Made by a program: the position numbers and the translations under genes. The notes beneath the pieces were generated by a model, which ran no database searches, was not told the DNA's origin, and saw only the letters and a program-made list of their open reading frames with translations. Shown here piece after piece: positions 26,402-34,886 of a stretch of 64,000 bases of DNA (the first letter of the stretch is position 1; each line of letters begins with the position of its first letter). The stretch comes from AWTP1-13 sp963820375. Lineage in GTDB: Bacteria; Pseudomonadota; Alphaproteobacteria; Rhizobiales; Hyphomicrobiaceae. The stretch is taken from NCBI GenBank assembly GCA_963820375.1, contig CAWFZX010000021.1, forward strand, positions 186,001 through 250,000, in the 5' to 3' direction.

Positions 26402-26656
26402 ATGGGTAGCTTGAGTATTTGGCATTGGCTGCTGTTTCTGGCCGTCGCCCTGCTCATGTTTGGCGGCAGCGGGAAAATTTCCTCGATCATGGGTGACGTT
26501 GCCAAGGGCATCAAAAGCTTCAAGAAGGGCATGGCCGAAGACGACGAGACGCCAAAAGACGATGCCGCCCGCAAGGAGGCTCCGCCCAAGACGATTGAGG
26601 CCGTGCCCGGCAAGCCAGCCGAAACCGCAAGTGTGCAGGCCAACAAGGTTGGCTGA
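26402..26656 (+). CDS. tatA: Sec-independent protein translocase TatA
   Basis: The pore-forming component of the twin-arginine translocase. 84 residues. The single membrane helix (WHWLLFLAVALLMFGG) leads into the FG hinge and the amphipathic helix 'SSIMGDVAKGIKSFKKGMAEDD', with a short acidic/Pro-rich tail. The start ATG at 26402 follows GAGGAGCAAGCG. tatB follows after 97 bases and tatC after that. The Tat system moves folded cofactor proteins, and SoxB, SoxY and the flavoprotein in this window all carry RR leaders. Confidence 0.95.
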   Translation: MGSLSIWHWLLFLAVALLMFGGSGKISSIMGDVAKGIKSFKKGMAEDDETPKDDAARKEAPPKTIEAVPGKPAETASVQANKVG

Positions 26657-26753
26657 AGCGAGGGGACGTCCCGCGCCGATCCGACGACAAACCGACAGGG
26701 CCTCGCAGCGTGCAAAAGGTTGCCTTGCGCTCCCATGCGGTTAGGTTGAGCCG

Positions 26754-27245
26754 ATGTTCGACATCACCTCCAGCAAGCTTTTGATCCTCGGGATCGTGGC
26801 GCTGCTAGTTATCGGTCCGAAGGACCTGCCGGCGCTGCTGCGCACGATCGGTAAATACATGGGTATTATCAAGCGGCAGGCGGCAGAGTTTCGCGCCCAA
26901 TTCGATGAGGCGATGCGTGAATCGGAGCTGGCCGATCTGAAAAAGGACGTGGAATCCCTCGGCCGTGAAGCCGAGCAATCGATGCGTGCCGCAGAGCAAT
27001 CGATGGAAAAGGACTTGGCGCAGGCCAACGATAGCGTCGCGGCGGCCTTGGATACCAGCGCCAGCGTGCCGGCCCCAGAACCGGCACAGGCAGCACTCGA
27101 TGAGGCAGCCGGGCCGGTGGATGCTGCGCCAAACCCGTTGAACGGCACCGGCGCCCACGCTGAGATTGCGGCAGCCCAACCCGCCGACAGTGGGCCGGAG
27201 GCAGAGCGCACCGGTACCCCGCAGGTTGAAAAGAGCGGAGCGTGA
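26754..27245 (+). CDS. tatB: Sec-independent protein translocase TatB
   Basis: TatB forms the substrate receptor with TatC. 163 residues. The N-terminal helix 'MFDITSSKLLILGIVALLV' with the 'IGPKDLPALLRTIGKYMG' hinge is diagnostic. A long amphipathic coiled region (about 30-90) and an Ala/Pro-rich, probably disordered tail follow. It is separated from tatC by seven bases, so the two are translated from one message. The ATG at 26754 gives the expected first residues. Confidence 0.95.
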   Translation: MFDITSSKLLILGIVALLVIGPKDLPALLRTIGKYMGIIKRQAAEFRAQFDEAMRESELADLKKDVESLGREAEQSMRAAEQSMEKDLAQANDSVAAALDTSASVPAPEPAQAALDEAAGPVDAAPNPLNGTGAHAEIAAAQPADSGPEAERTGTPQVEKSGA

Positions 27246-27252
27246 TCTTGCC

Positions 27253-28062
27253 ATGCAGGAGACCGTCAACCGCGAGGGTCACGACGAAATAGAGGCGTCC
27301 AAAGCTCCGTTGATGGAGCACTTGATCGAACTCAGACAGCGCATGATCTATGCCCTGATGGGCATCGCCGTTGGCTTCTTCCTCTGCTTTGCGTTCGCCA
27401 CCGATATCTACAATCTGCTGGTGTGGCCCTACCAGGTGGCGCGTGGCGAGGGCCAGAAGATTGAAATGATTTATACTGCCCCGCACGAGTTCTTTTTCAC
27501 CAAATTAAAACTGGCATTGTTCGGCGCGGTATTCCTTGCCTTCCCGCTGATCGCCTATCAGATCTACAAGTTCGTTGCCCCCGGCCTCTACAAGAACGAG
27601 CGCGAAGCCTTTCGGCCCTACCTGTTGTGGACCTTCATGCTCTTCATTCTGGGCGCGGCGGTCGTCTACTTCGTCGTCATGCCGCTGGCGATGAAGTTCT
27701 TCTTGTCGATGGAGCAGACGGGGGGGCAGGTCGAGATCCACCTGCAGGCGCGCGTCAGCGAGTACCTGTCGCTGATCATGACGATGATCTTGGGGTTCGG
27801 CATTATGTTCCAGCTGCCCGTGGTGCTCACCTTGCTGGCGCAGGCGGGCATCGTCGGTGCCGATAACTTGCGCAGCTTCCGCCGCTACGCCGTCGTGGCC
27901 ATTACCGCTGCCGCGGGCATCCTGTCGCCGCCCGACCCCTTTAGCATGATCGCCATGGCGCTGCCGACCATTCTGCTCTACGAAGCAGCGATACTCTCGG
28001 TGGCGCGCGTGGAAAAATCGCGCCTGCAAAAAGAGGCGGCAGCGCAGGCGGCGGCGGGCTAG
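27253..28062 (+). CDS. tatC: Sec-independent protein translocase TatC
   Basis: The twin-arginine receptor in the inner membrane. 269 residues, six membrane segments. Family marks include 'PLMEHLIELRQRMIYAL', the periplasmic 'APHEFFFTKLKLALFGA', 'FPLIAYQIYKFVAPGLYKNE', and the conserved late loop 'DNLRSFRRYAVVAITAAAG'. The C-terminus (from about 255) is an Ala/Lys tail. The ATG at 27253 sits eight bases after the tatB stop; a frame starting at 27166 inside tatB would overlap and is unlikely. Confidence 0.97.
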   Translation: MQETVNREGHDEIEASKAPLMEHLIELRQRMIYALMGIAVGFFLCFAFATDIYNLLVWPYQVARGEGQKIEMIYTAPHEFFFTKLKLALFGAVFLAFPLIAYQIYKFVAPGLYKNEREAFRPYLLWTFMLFILGAAVVYFVVMPLAMKFFLSMEQTGGQVEIHLQARVSEYLSLIMTMILGFGIMFQLPVVLTLLAQAGIVGADNLRSFRRYAVVAITAAAGILSPPDPFSMIAMALPTILLYEAAILSVARVEKSRLQKEAAAQAAAG

Positions 28063-28343
28063 CGGCGAGGCTTCGCGACGGCGCCGCCGGGGGGTGTGCG
28101 GCGCGGGCGCTGCGAGCGCCCCGGCAGGGGCGATGTTGCCGGCCAGCCGTCAGCTCAAGAGCTGGATTAATGCGCCGCAATCGTATAGCACACGCCGTTG
28201 CCAGAACGTCATGCCAGCGCGAGATTACCGCCGCGGTGATGACGTGTCAGGCGGTGCGCTCGCCGGCCCGCAGCGTCCGACGGGGCCGTTGTTACTGGTC
28301 GCTTTACTGGCGCGGGATCAGGTTGGCGTAAGAGGCAACGCTC

Positions 28344-29867
28344 GTGTTCGACATCAGGTGGGTACGCGACAATGCGGCCGCGTTCGACGCGGGATTGAGG
28401 AAGCGCGGTCTGGCACCTGGCAAGGACGTCAGTTCTGCAGCGCAATTGATCGCGCTCGACGAGGCGCGTCGCAAGATCGTGACGCGATTGCAGGAGGCCC
28501 AAGCGCGCCGCAACGCGGCGTCGAAGGAAGTCGGTAAGGCCAAAGGCGCCAAGGACGAGGCCGCAGCCGGCAAGCTGATGGCTGAGGTGGCCGCGCTCAA
28601 GGATGAGCTGGTCAAAGGCGCGGAGGAGCAACGCCGGGCCGATGCGAATTTGCAGCACGCCTTGGAGGTGATCCCAAATCTGCCGCTCGCGGAGGTGCCG
28701 GCGGGCGCCGACGAAAAAAGCAACAAGGAGGTGCGGCGTGCCGGTGTGCCGCCCAGCCTCAAGTGGACGAATGAGCCCAAGCAGCACTTCGAGATCGGCG
28801 AAGCCCTCGGACTGATGGACTTCGAGACGGCAGCCAAGCTGTCGGGGGCGCGCTTCGTTGTGCTGAAAGGCGGGCTGGCGCGACTGGAGCGGGCGCTGGC
28901 GGCCTTCATGCTTGATCTGCACACGGCGCCGGAGCGCAATGGCATCGGCGGCTACACGGAGTGCAATCCGCCGTTGTTAGTGCGAGACGACGCAGCGTTC
29001 GGCACCGGCAATCTGCCGAAGTTCATGGATGATCTATTTCAGACGCGCTTGAGCGAGGCGGAGGCGGCACAGCAGGCGGCCGCGGCGATGCACAAGACGG
29101 TTCAGCTGTGTCTGGACCAAGTTGCAAATCGGTCCAGTGCCGGCCGCGACGCCGCCGGCGAGGATGCCGCCGCCGATTTGCGCGCCGCTCTCGCAGCAAG
29201 TCGCGACGAGATCATCAAGCTTGCCGCCGAAGACTATCGACGCAACGCCACGGCGCGCTTGTGGCTCCTCCCCACCGCGGAGGTCGCGCTCACCAATTTC
29301 GTGCGCGAACAGATCATTGATGAAGCACAGCTTCCGCTGCGTCTGACCGCCTGGACGCCGTGCTTTCGCTCAGAAGCAGGCGCCGCCGGCAAGGATACGC
29401 GCGGCATGATTCGCCAACACCAATTCTCCAAGGTCGAGCTGGTGTCGATCACGACGCCGGAAATGAGCTTGGCCGAACATGAGCGCATGACGGCCTGTGC
29501 CGAGGAGGTCTTGAAGCGGCTCGGGCTCGCCTATCGCATCATGCTGCTGTGCGGCGGCGATATGGGCTTTGCCGCCCAGAAGACCTATGACATCGAAGTC
29601 TGGCTGCCGGGGCAAAATAGCTTTCGCGAAATTTCGTCTTGTTCCGTGTGCGGCGAGTTCCAGGCACGGCGCATGGACGCGCGTTATCGTCGCAAGGGCG
29701 GCAAGCCCGAATACGTTCACACTCTGAACGGCTCCGGTCTGGCGGTTGGCCGCACCCTGATCGCCATTCTGGAGAATTATCAGCAGCCGGATGGTTCGGT
29801 GGCGGTCCCCGAGGCGCTGGTGCCGTATATGGGTGGCTTGACGCGCATCGAGAGCGCGCCAGCGTGA
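28344..29867 (+). CDS. serS: seryl-tRNA synthetase with an extra insertion
   Basis: Charges tRNA-Ser (and tRNA-Sec where present). 507 residues, longer than the common 420-430. The N-terminal coiled-coil arm (about 28-110), motif 2 ('TPCFRSEAGAAGKDTRGMIRQHQF'-like, split here at FRSEAG) and motif 3 ('LNGSGLAVGRTLIAILENYQ') are intact. The excess lies at residues 235-307, between 'MDDLFQT' and 'LLPTAEVALTNF'. E. coli SerS has about 13 residues there; this protein has 73, rich in Ala and charged residues and helix-like. The reading frame is open through it and the DNA composition matches, so it is not a frameshift. The start is a GTG at 28344. surE follows. Confidence 0.95.
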   Translation: MFDIRWVRDNAAAFDAGLRKRGLAPGKDVSSAAQLIALDEARRKIVTRLQEAQARRNAASKEVGKAKGAKDEAAAGKLMAEVAALKDELVKGAEEQRRADANLQHALEVIPNLPLAEVPAGADEKSNKEVRRAGVPPSLKWTNEPKQHFEIGEALGLMDFETAAKLSGARFVVLKGGLARLERALAAFMLDLHTAPERNGIGGYTECNPPLLVRDDAAFGTGNLPKFMDDLFQTRLSEAEAAQQAAAAMHKTVQLCLDQVANRSSAGRDAAGEDAAADLRAALAASRDEIIKLAAEDYRRNATARLWLLPTAEVALTNFVREQIIDEAQLPLRLTAWTPCFRSEAGAAGKDTRGMIRQHQFSKVELVSITTPEMSLAEHERMTACAEEVLKRLGLAYRIMLLCGGDMGFAAQKTYDIEVWLPGQNSFREISSCSVCGEFQARRMDARYRRKGGKPEYVHTLNGSGLAVGRTLIAILENYQQPDGSVAVPEALVPYMGGLTRIESAPA

Positions 29868-29988
29868 GAGGCGCCAAACCTCGGCATCGGTGCGGCCCGG
29901 TACCGGGCCGGTACGGCGCCCCGTTCCAGGACTGCCAGAAGGCACTCTAAGTCATTGCGTCGTTACGGCGGCCCTATACATTGCGGCC

Positions 29989-30765
29989 ATGCGCATTCTT
30001 CTGACCAACGACGACGGCATCGACGCTCCCGGCCTCCACGCCTTGCGCGAGATTGCGCGCGAATTGAGCGAGGATATCTGGGTGTTTGCCCCGGAAACCA
30101 ACCAATCGGGGGCCAGCCACTCGCTGACCCTGCACGAGCCCTTGCGCATGCGCTCGGTCGAGGAGCGTGCCTTTGCCATTCGCGGCACGCCCACCGACAG
30201 CGTCATCATGGGCGTGCGCCACGTGCTCAAGGAGCGGCCACCCGATCTGGTCCTGTCCGGTGTCAACCGCGGCGGCAACATGGCCGAGGACGTGACCTAC
30301 TCCGGCACCATCGCCGGAGCCTTCGAGGGCACCATTCTTGGCATTCGCTCCATTGCCCTGTCGCAGGCGTTCGGCTTGGAGCCCGGCAAGGGCGTGCGCT
30401 GGCAGACTGCCATCGCGCACGCGCCGCCGCTGATCCGCAAGCTGCTGGCGACCGAATGGCCGCCGTCGACGACGATGAACATCAACTTTCCCGATCGCGA
30501 ACCAAACGACGTGGCCGGCGTCAGCGTGACGACGCAAGGGCGCCGCGATCCGGGCCTCCTCCACATCGACGAGCGGCAGGATACCTGGGGCAATCCCTAC
30601 TATTGGCTGGCATTCGAGCGGCGCCGCTCGGTCGCGCTGGAAGGCAGTGATCTGCGCGCGGTATACGGCGGCAAGATTTCCATTACGCCGCTTTATCTGG
30701 ATCTCACCCACCACGCCCTGCGACACACCCTGAAGGAGCTATTGGAAGGGGGCGCCGGCGCCTAG
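29989..30765 (+). CDS. surE: 5'/3'-nucleotidase SurE
   Basis: A stationary-phase survival nucleotidase that dephosphorylates nucleoside monophosphates. 258 residues. The metal site is visible: Asp-Asp in 'MRILLTNDDGIDAPG', Ser in 'NQSGASHSLT', and Asn in 'SGVNRGGNMAEDV TYSGT' (break added). The ATG at 29989 starts exactly at the family N-terminus; a longer frame from 29890 is not supported. In many alphaproteobacteria pcm follows surE; here it does not. Next comes a 349-base gap and the LytM gene. Confidence 0.96.
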   Translation: MRILLTNDDGIDAPGLHALREIARELSEDIWVFAPETNQSGASHSLTLHEPLRMRSVEERAFAIRGTPTDSVIMGVRHVLKERPPDLVLSGVNRGGNMAEDVTYSGTIAGAFEGTILGIRSIALSQAFGLEPGKGVRWQTAIAHAPPLIRKLLATEWPPSTTMNINFPDREPNDVAGVSVTTQGRRDPGLLHIDERQDTWGNPYYWLAFERRRSVALEGSDLRAVYGGKISITPLYLDLTHHALRHTLKELLEGGAGA

Positions 30766-30882
30766 CCGGCGCCATCGGCCGGCAGGTGGCCACCACCGCT
30801 TTGCCCGCTTCCCGCATGATCGAGACGTCCTGGCAGCGCCGGCGCAGCGGCTGCCCCGGAGCGCTGGTGGTGGCGAGACCAA

Positions 30883-30912
30883 CCAAGCCAAGCCAAGTCA
30901 AGCCAAGCCAAG
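30883..30912. repeat. six tandem 5-base CCAAG units
   Basis: CCAAG three times, then TCAAG, then CCAAG twice. A short slippage-type microsatellite, not a CRISPR or regulatory array on present evidence. Confidence 0.85.
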
Positions 30913-31050
30913 CGCGTCGGTCGCGCGAGCCCCTCCCCCGCACCCGCGATGCCCCCACGGTCGTGCGCCAGATCGTCAGACGGGGGATGATGTGAGGCGT
31001 CGGGCTTCACGCCTCTTGAGCGGGTTGAACTTTTAGGCTTGCGGGTCCCA

Positions 31051-31092
31051 CGTCCATTAACGGCCCCTTAACCCGTTAAGGGTTAATGGACG
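31051..31092. promoter_or_regulatory. long inverted repeat holding a CtrA-type box
   Basis: Outer arms CGTCCATTAA and TTAATGGACG pair perfectly. Inner arms CCCTTAAC and GTTAAGGG also pair, with a four-base bulge. Within it, TTAAcggccccTTAA at 31057-31071 is a perfect TTAA-N7-TTAA, the CtrA consensus in Alphaproteobacteria. Two further TTAA boxes lie at 31076 and 31083. It ends 22 bases before the LytM start, where a cell-cycle regulator would be expected to bind. The match is exact; binding is inferred. Confidence 0.6.
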
Positions 31093-31114
31093 ATGGGAGT
31101 AAGAGGTGTACCCC

Positions 31115-32638
31115 ATGTCGAGTAACGCGCGTTGGCGCTCCGCCTTATCCTATGTCCCTGGTGTTCGGGCACTGGCGGTCGCGGGATCCGTGGCCGTGGG
31201 CGCCTGTAGCGCCGATGTGACCCGGTTCGATTTTCCAGCCTTTGATTTGAGCGAAAGCAACGGGCCGACCGGCGCGCTGGCCGGCGCGCCTGGCCAGGCG
31301 CAGCGTCCGGGTCAGGGCTTCGATGTGCCACCTGGCGCGCCGCCACGCGGTGTCGGCGCTGCAAACGAGCCGATGGCCCCTGTCTATGGGGCCGCCCGGC
31401 CTGGCACCTATCAGGCCGAACGCGTCGCCAGCGCCCGCGACACCCGGCCGCAAAACAGCCCCCTGCCACCGCTGGTGCCGGAATATCGCGCGCCGCCCGC
31501 CAGTGAGCCGGCTTACGCGGCCGAGCGAACGCAACAGGCTTCGGCGCCGGACTATCCCCCCGAGCGCTCGCATGCCGCGTCGCGGGACCAGGCGCCGGCA
31601 AATCCGCGCGCGGGCCTACCGGCGGACACCATCCAGGTCGAAGCGGGCGATACCCTCTACAGCCTTTCCAAGCGCTACGGCGTTTCCCTGGCCGATCTGA
31701 TCGAAGCCAACCGATTGCACCACGGGACCAGCCTCAAGCCTGGCCAGCAAATCGTGCTGCCGGCCGGCGCTGTGGCGCGACAGGCGCGGCGCGAAGCGCG
31801 CGCCAAACCCTCGATCGCAATGGTGCCGGTCGCCAAGGCACCGGTGGCACCTGCGGTGCTTGCGGCCAGCCCCAACGCGGACCCCTCCGCTGCAGCTACG
31901 GCGGCGGACGCGCCGTCGGGATGGGAGGGCCGCTACACCATCAAGACGGGTGAGTCGCTTTACGGCATTGCCCGCCAGCATCGGGTAACGCTGGCGGAGT
32001 TGCAGCGCGTCAACGGCATCACCAATCCCATGCGGGTGAAGGTCGGGACCACCGTGATGGTGCCGGGCACCGCCGCGGCTGCGCCCGCACAAGAGCCCGC
32101 GGCACGCCGCGACCTGGCGCTGGATGCTCCGGCTAGCCCCAGGATCATCAACGCACCGGCCGAGCGAAAGGTGGTTGCCTCGCGCAGCGATCAGGTGTCG
32201 GATGCCGAGCCGGTCTCTCCCGCGGCGGCGCCATCGATCACGGCCGCAGAGCCGAGCAGCGGTCGGTTCCGTTGGCCGGCGCGTGGGCGCGTGATCGCCG
32301 CTTACGGCCGCCGCCCCGATGGCACGCACAACGATGGCATCAACCTGGCGCTGCCGCAGGGCGCCGAAATCCATGCCACCGAAGGCGGTAAGGTTGCCTA
32401 CGCCGGCAACGAACTCAAAGGCTACGGCAACCTGGTCTTGATCCGCCACGACAACGGCTGGGTCTCGGCCTACGCCCACAACGAAGAGCTGTTGGTCAAA
32501 CGCGACGACGTCGTGCGGCGAGGACAGGTGATCGCCAAGGCTGGCAAGACCGGAACCGTCGATCAGCCGCAGCTTCATTTTGAGCTACGCCAGGGCTCCA
32601 AGCCGGTTGATCCGCTGCCGCATCTGGAGAAAAACTAG
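31115..32638 (+). CDS. LysM/LytM (M23-like) NlpD-type envelope factor
   Basis: A 507-residue probable lipoprotein or periplasmic factor for cell-wall splitting. A hydrophobic leader at about residues 17-29 ends in 'AVGACSAD', which could be a lipobox Cys. After a Pro-rich spacer there are two LysM domains (about 170-215, 'VEAGDTLYSLSKRYGVSLAD', and 273-318, 'IKTGESLYGIARQHRVTLAE'). The LytM fold follows at about 390-505. The zinc ligands of active M23 enzymes (HxxxD and HxH) read as 'NDGIN' and 'QLH', so it is degenerate, as in E. coli NlpD. An amidase-activator role is more likely than peptidase action. The ATG at 31115 follows AAGAGG; a GTG at 31106 is the alternative. Confidence 0.85.
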   Translation: MSSNARWRSALSYVPGVRALAVAGSVAVGACSADVTRFDFPAFDLSESNGPTGALAGAPGQAQRPGQGFDVPPGAPPRGVGAANEPMAPVYGAARPGTYQAERVASARDTRPQNSPLPPLVPEYRAPPASEPAYAAERTQQASAPDYPPERSHAASRDQAPANPRAGLPADTIQVEAGDTLYSLSKRYGVSLADLIEANRLHHGTSLKPGQQIVLPAGAVARQARREARAKPSIAMVPVAKAPVAPAVLAASPNADPSAAATAADAPSGWEGRYTIKTGESLYGIARQHRVTLAELQRVNGITNPMRVKVGTTVMVPGTAAAAPAQEPAARRDLALDAPASPRIINAPAERKVVASRSDQVSDAEPVSPAAAPSITAAEPSSGRFRWPARGRVIAAYGRRPDGTHNDGINLALPQGAEIHATEGGKVAYAGNELKGYGNLVLIRHDNGWVSAYAHNEELLVKRDDVVRRGQVIAKAGKTGTVDQPQLHFELRQGSKPVDPLPHLEKN

Positions 32639-32710
32639 CCATCCCGGGCAAAGCGCGGCGGCTTTGCCTTGAGCGGCCAGCCCGAGCGCGTCGCCGCCTT
32701 GGCCCCGCCT

Positions 32711-32733
32711 CGGCCGCTGCCTGCGGCCGTTTT
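32711..32733 (+). terminator. probable terminator after the LytM gene
   Basis: CGGCCGC and GCGGCCG pair over seven bases around a TGCCT loop, followed by TTTT. It is 72 bases after the LytM stop. Confidence 0.5.
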
Positions 32734-32882
32734 GCATCTGCCGGCGGCCGAAACGTGGCGGGGTGGCCGCCAGCTCCGATGCTGCGCCCATGCGCCTCGC
32801 TGAGCCCGGTAGACGCGGCGCGCAGCGGCGGCTAATGCTGCGCCGCGATTGCCGGTAACGGCCAAGCAACCAGCGAGGAGCC

Positions 32883-34886
32883 ATGGCGACTGGCGCGGCA
32901 AATGCGAGCCCGCAAACGGGGGTGACCCACGCGGACATGGCCAATGCCATTCGGGCCCTTGCCATGGACGCCGTCGAAGCGGCCAAGTCGGGCCATCCCG
33001 GCATGCCCATGGGCATGGCCGACGTCGCCACCGTTTTGTTCACTCAGTTCCTGAAGTTCGATGCCAACGCGCCCGACTGGCCGGATCGAGATCGCTTCGT
33101 GCTGTCGGCGGGCCACGGGTCGATGCTGCTTTATGCCCTCCTGCACCTCACGGGTTTTGCCGGCATGACCATGGCCCAGCTGCGCAACTTCCGCCAACTC
33201 GGAGCCAAAACCGCCGGCCATCCCGAATATGGGCATGCCGCTGGCATCGAAACCACCACCGGTCCGCTGGGTCAGGGTCTCGGCAATGCCGTGGGCATGG
33301 CTCTGGCCGAGCGCCTGCTCAATCGGCGCCTCGGCGATGCCCTCGTCGACCACCACACCTACGTCATGGTGGGTGACGGCTGCCTGATGGAGGGCATCAG
33401 TCATGAGGCCATCTCGCTCGCCGGCCATCTGCAGCTCAACAAGCTGATCGTGCTGTTCGACGACAATTCCATTTCCATCGACGGGGCGACGTCACTGGCG
33501 GTGTCGGACCGGCAGCTGCAACGGTTCGCCGCCTCGGGTTGGGCGGCCCAGAGCATCGATGGCCACGATCCCCAAGCCATTAGCGCGGCCATCGCCGCGG
33601 CGCAGTACTCCGACAAACCCGTGTTCATCGCCTGCAAGACCATCATCGGTTTCGGCGCCCCGACCAAGCAGGCCAAGGCCTCCGCGCACGGGGAGCCGCT
33701 GGGTGCCGATGAAATCAGGGGGGCGCGGGAGAAACTGAGCTGGCCGTATCCCGCGTTTGAGCTGCCTGCCGCTGTCGCGGCCGCATGGCGTGCCGCCGGG
33801 AGTCGCGGCGCGGCCGCGCGCGAGGCCTGGCAAGCGCGTGCCGCGCAGGCCGCCCTTGGGGGCGATGCTGCTGCCGACATCGATGGCAAGGCCCTGCAGG
33901 CGGTCATTGCCGAGATCAAAAACGAGTTCGCGTCGGCACCCAGCAAGATCGCCACCCGCGTTGCGTCCCAGAAAGTGCTGGAGAAATTGGTGCCCGCGTT
34001 ACCCGCGCTGATCGGCGGCTCGGCGGATCTGACGACCTCCAACGGCACCCGCACCACGCACCACAAGCCCGTGACCGCACAGGATTTCAGCGGCAACTAC
34101 ATCCACTACGGGGTGCGTGAGCACGGCATGGCCGCGGCCATGAACGGCATGGCGCTGCACGGCGGCATCGTCCCCTACGGCGGCACCTTCCTCGTCTTCA
34201 CCGATTATTGCCGCCCGGCGATCCGCCTGTCGGCCCTGATGGGCCTGCGCGTGATCTATGTGATGACACACGATTCGATCGGGCTCGGCGAGGATGGGCC
34301 GACCCACCAGCCCGTCGAGCACCTGGCCGCACTGCGCGCCATCCCCAACCTCAATGTGTTCCGGCCCGCCGACCCCATCGAAGTGGCAGAGTGCTGGGAA
34401 TTGGCGCTGGCAGCGGCGCACACCCCCTCGATCCTGGCACTGACACGGCAGGCGGTCCCGACTTTGCGCCGCAAGGCGGAGGGCGAGAACCTGTCCGCCA
34501 AAGGCGCCTATCTGCTGGCGCAGGCGCCGAGCGGCCGCCGCGACGTCACCCTCTTGGCCACCGGTTCGGAGGTCGGTATCGCCATCGACGCGCGCGAGCT
34601 CCTAGCCAAAGAGGGTATTGAGGCAGCGGTGGTGTCGATGCCGTGTTGGGAACTGTTTGCCGCGCAAGGTGTTGCCTATCGCACCGAGGTGTTGGGGTCG
34701 GCGCCGCGCGTTGCCGTGGAAGCGGCCGTCGCCCAGGGCTGGGAGCGCTGGATCGGAGAGCGTGGGATCTTTGTGGGCATGTCGGGATTTGGCGCCTCGG
34801 CGCCGGCAGCCAAGCTGTTTGAGCATTTCGGCATCACGCCGGTTGCCGTGGCGGCAGCAGCTCGCCAGCTCATCAGCCGCGCATGA
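32883..34886 (+). CDS. tkt: transketolase
   Basis: A thiamine-diphosphate enzyme of the pentose phosphate and (where present) Calvin pathways. 667 residues, standard length. The ThDP motif 'MVGDGCLMEGISHEA' with its later 'LIVLFDDNSISIDG' and the pyrimidine-domain 'GVREHGMAAAMNGMALHGG' are clear, and 'THDSIGLGEDGPTHQPVEHL' marks transketolase. The ATG at 32883 is preceded by GCGAGGAGCC. Its last four bases overlap the pgk start (ATGA), so the pair is translated together. In many bacteria gap lies between tkt and pgk; it does not here. Confidence 0.97.
   Translation: MATGAANASPQTGVTHADMANAIRALAMDAVEAAKSGHPGMPMGMADVATVLFTQFLKFDANAPDWPDRDRFVLSAGHGSMLLYALLHLTGFAGMTMAQLRNFRQLGAKTAGHPEYGHAAGIETTTGPLGQGLGNAVGMALAERLLNRRLGDALVDHHTYVMVGDGCLMEGISHEAISLAGHLQLNKLIVLFDDNSISIDGATSLAVSDRQLQRFAASGWAAQSIDGHDPQAISAAIAAAQYSDKPVFIACKTIIGFGAPTKQAKASAHGEPLGADEIRGAREKLSWPYPAFELPAAVAAAWRAAGSRGAAAREAWQARAAQAALGGDAAADIDGKALQAVIAEIKNEFASAPSKIATRVASQKVLEKLVPALPALIGGSADLTTSNGTRTTHHKPVTAQDFSGNYIHYGVREHGMAAAMNGMALHGGIVPYGGTFLVFTDYCRPAIRLSALMGLRVIYVMTHDSIGLGEDGPTHQPVEHLAALRAIPNLNVFRPADPIEVAECWELALAAAHTPSILALTRQAVPTLRRKAEGENLSAKGAYLLAQAPSGRRDVTLLATGSEVGIAIDARELLAKEGIEAAVVSMPCWELFAAQGVAYRTEVLGSAPRVAVEAAVAQGWERWIGERGIFVGMSGFGASAPAAKLFEHFGITPVAVAAAARQLISRA

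Larger units (their letters stand above)
30766..31114. other. gap between surE and the LytM gene
   Basis: 349 bases with no convincing gene. It contains the CCAAG repeats (30883-30912) and a long hairpin with a CtrA-like site (31051-31092). No recognisable pcm remains. The ribosome-binding site of the next gene (AAGAGG at 31101) closes the region. Confidence 0.7.

Noticed and set aside
30883..30912. CCAAG repeats as a CRISPR or other array.
   Set aside because: Units are five bases with no spacers. It is a short microsatellite.
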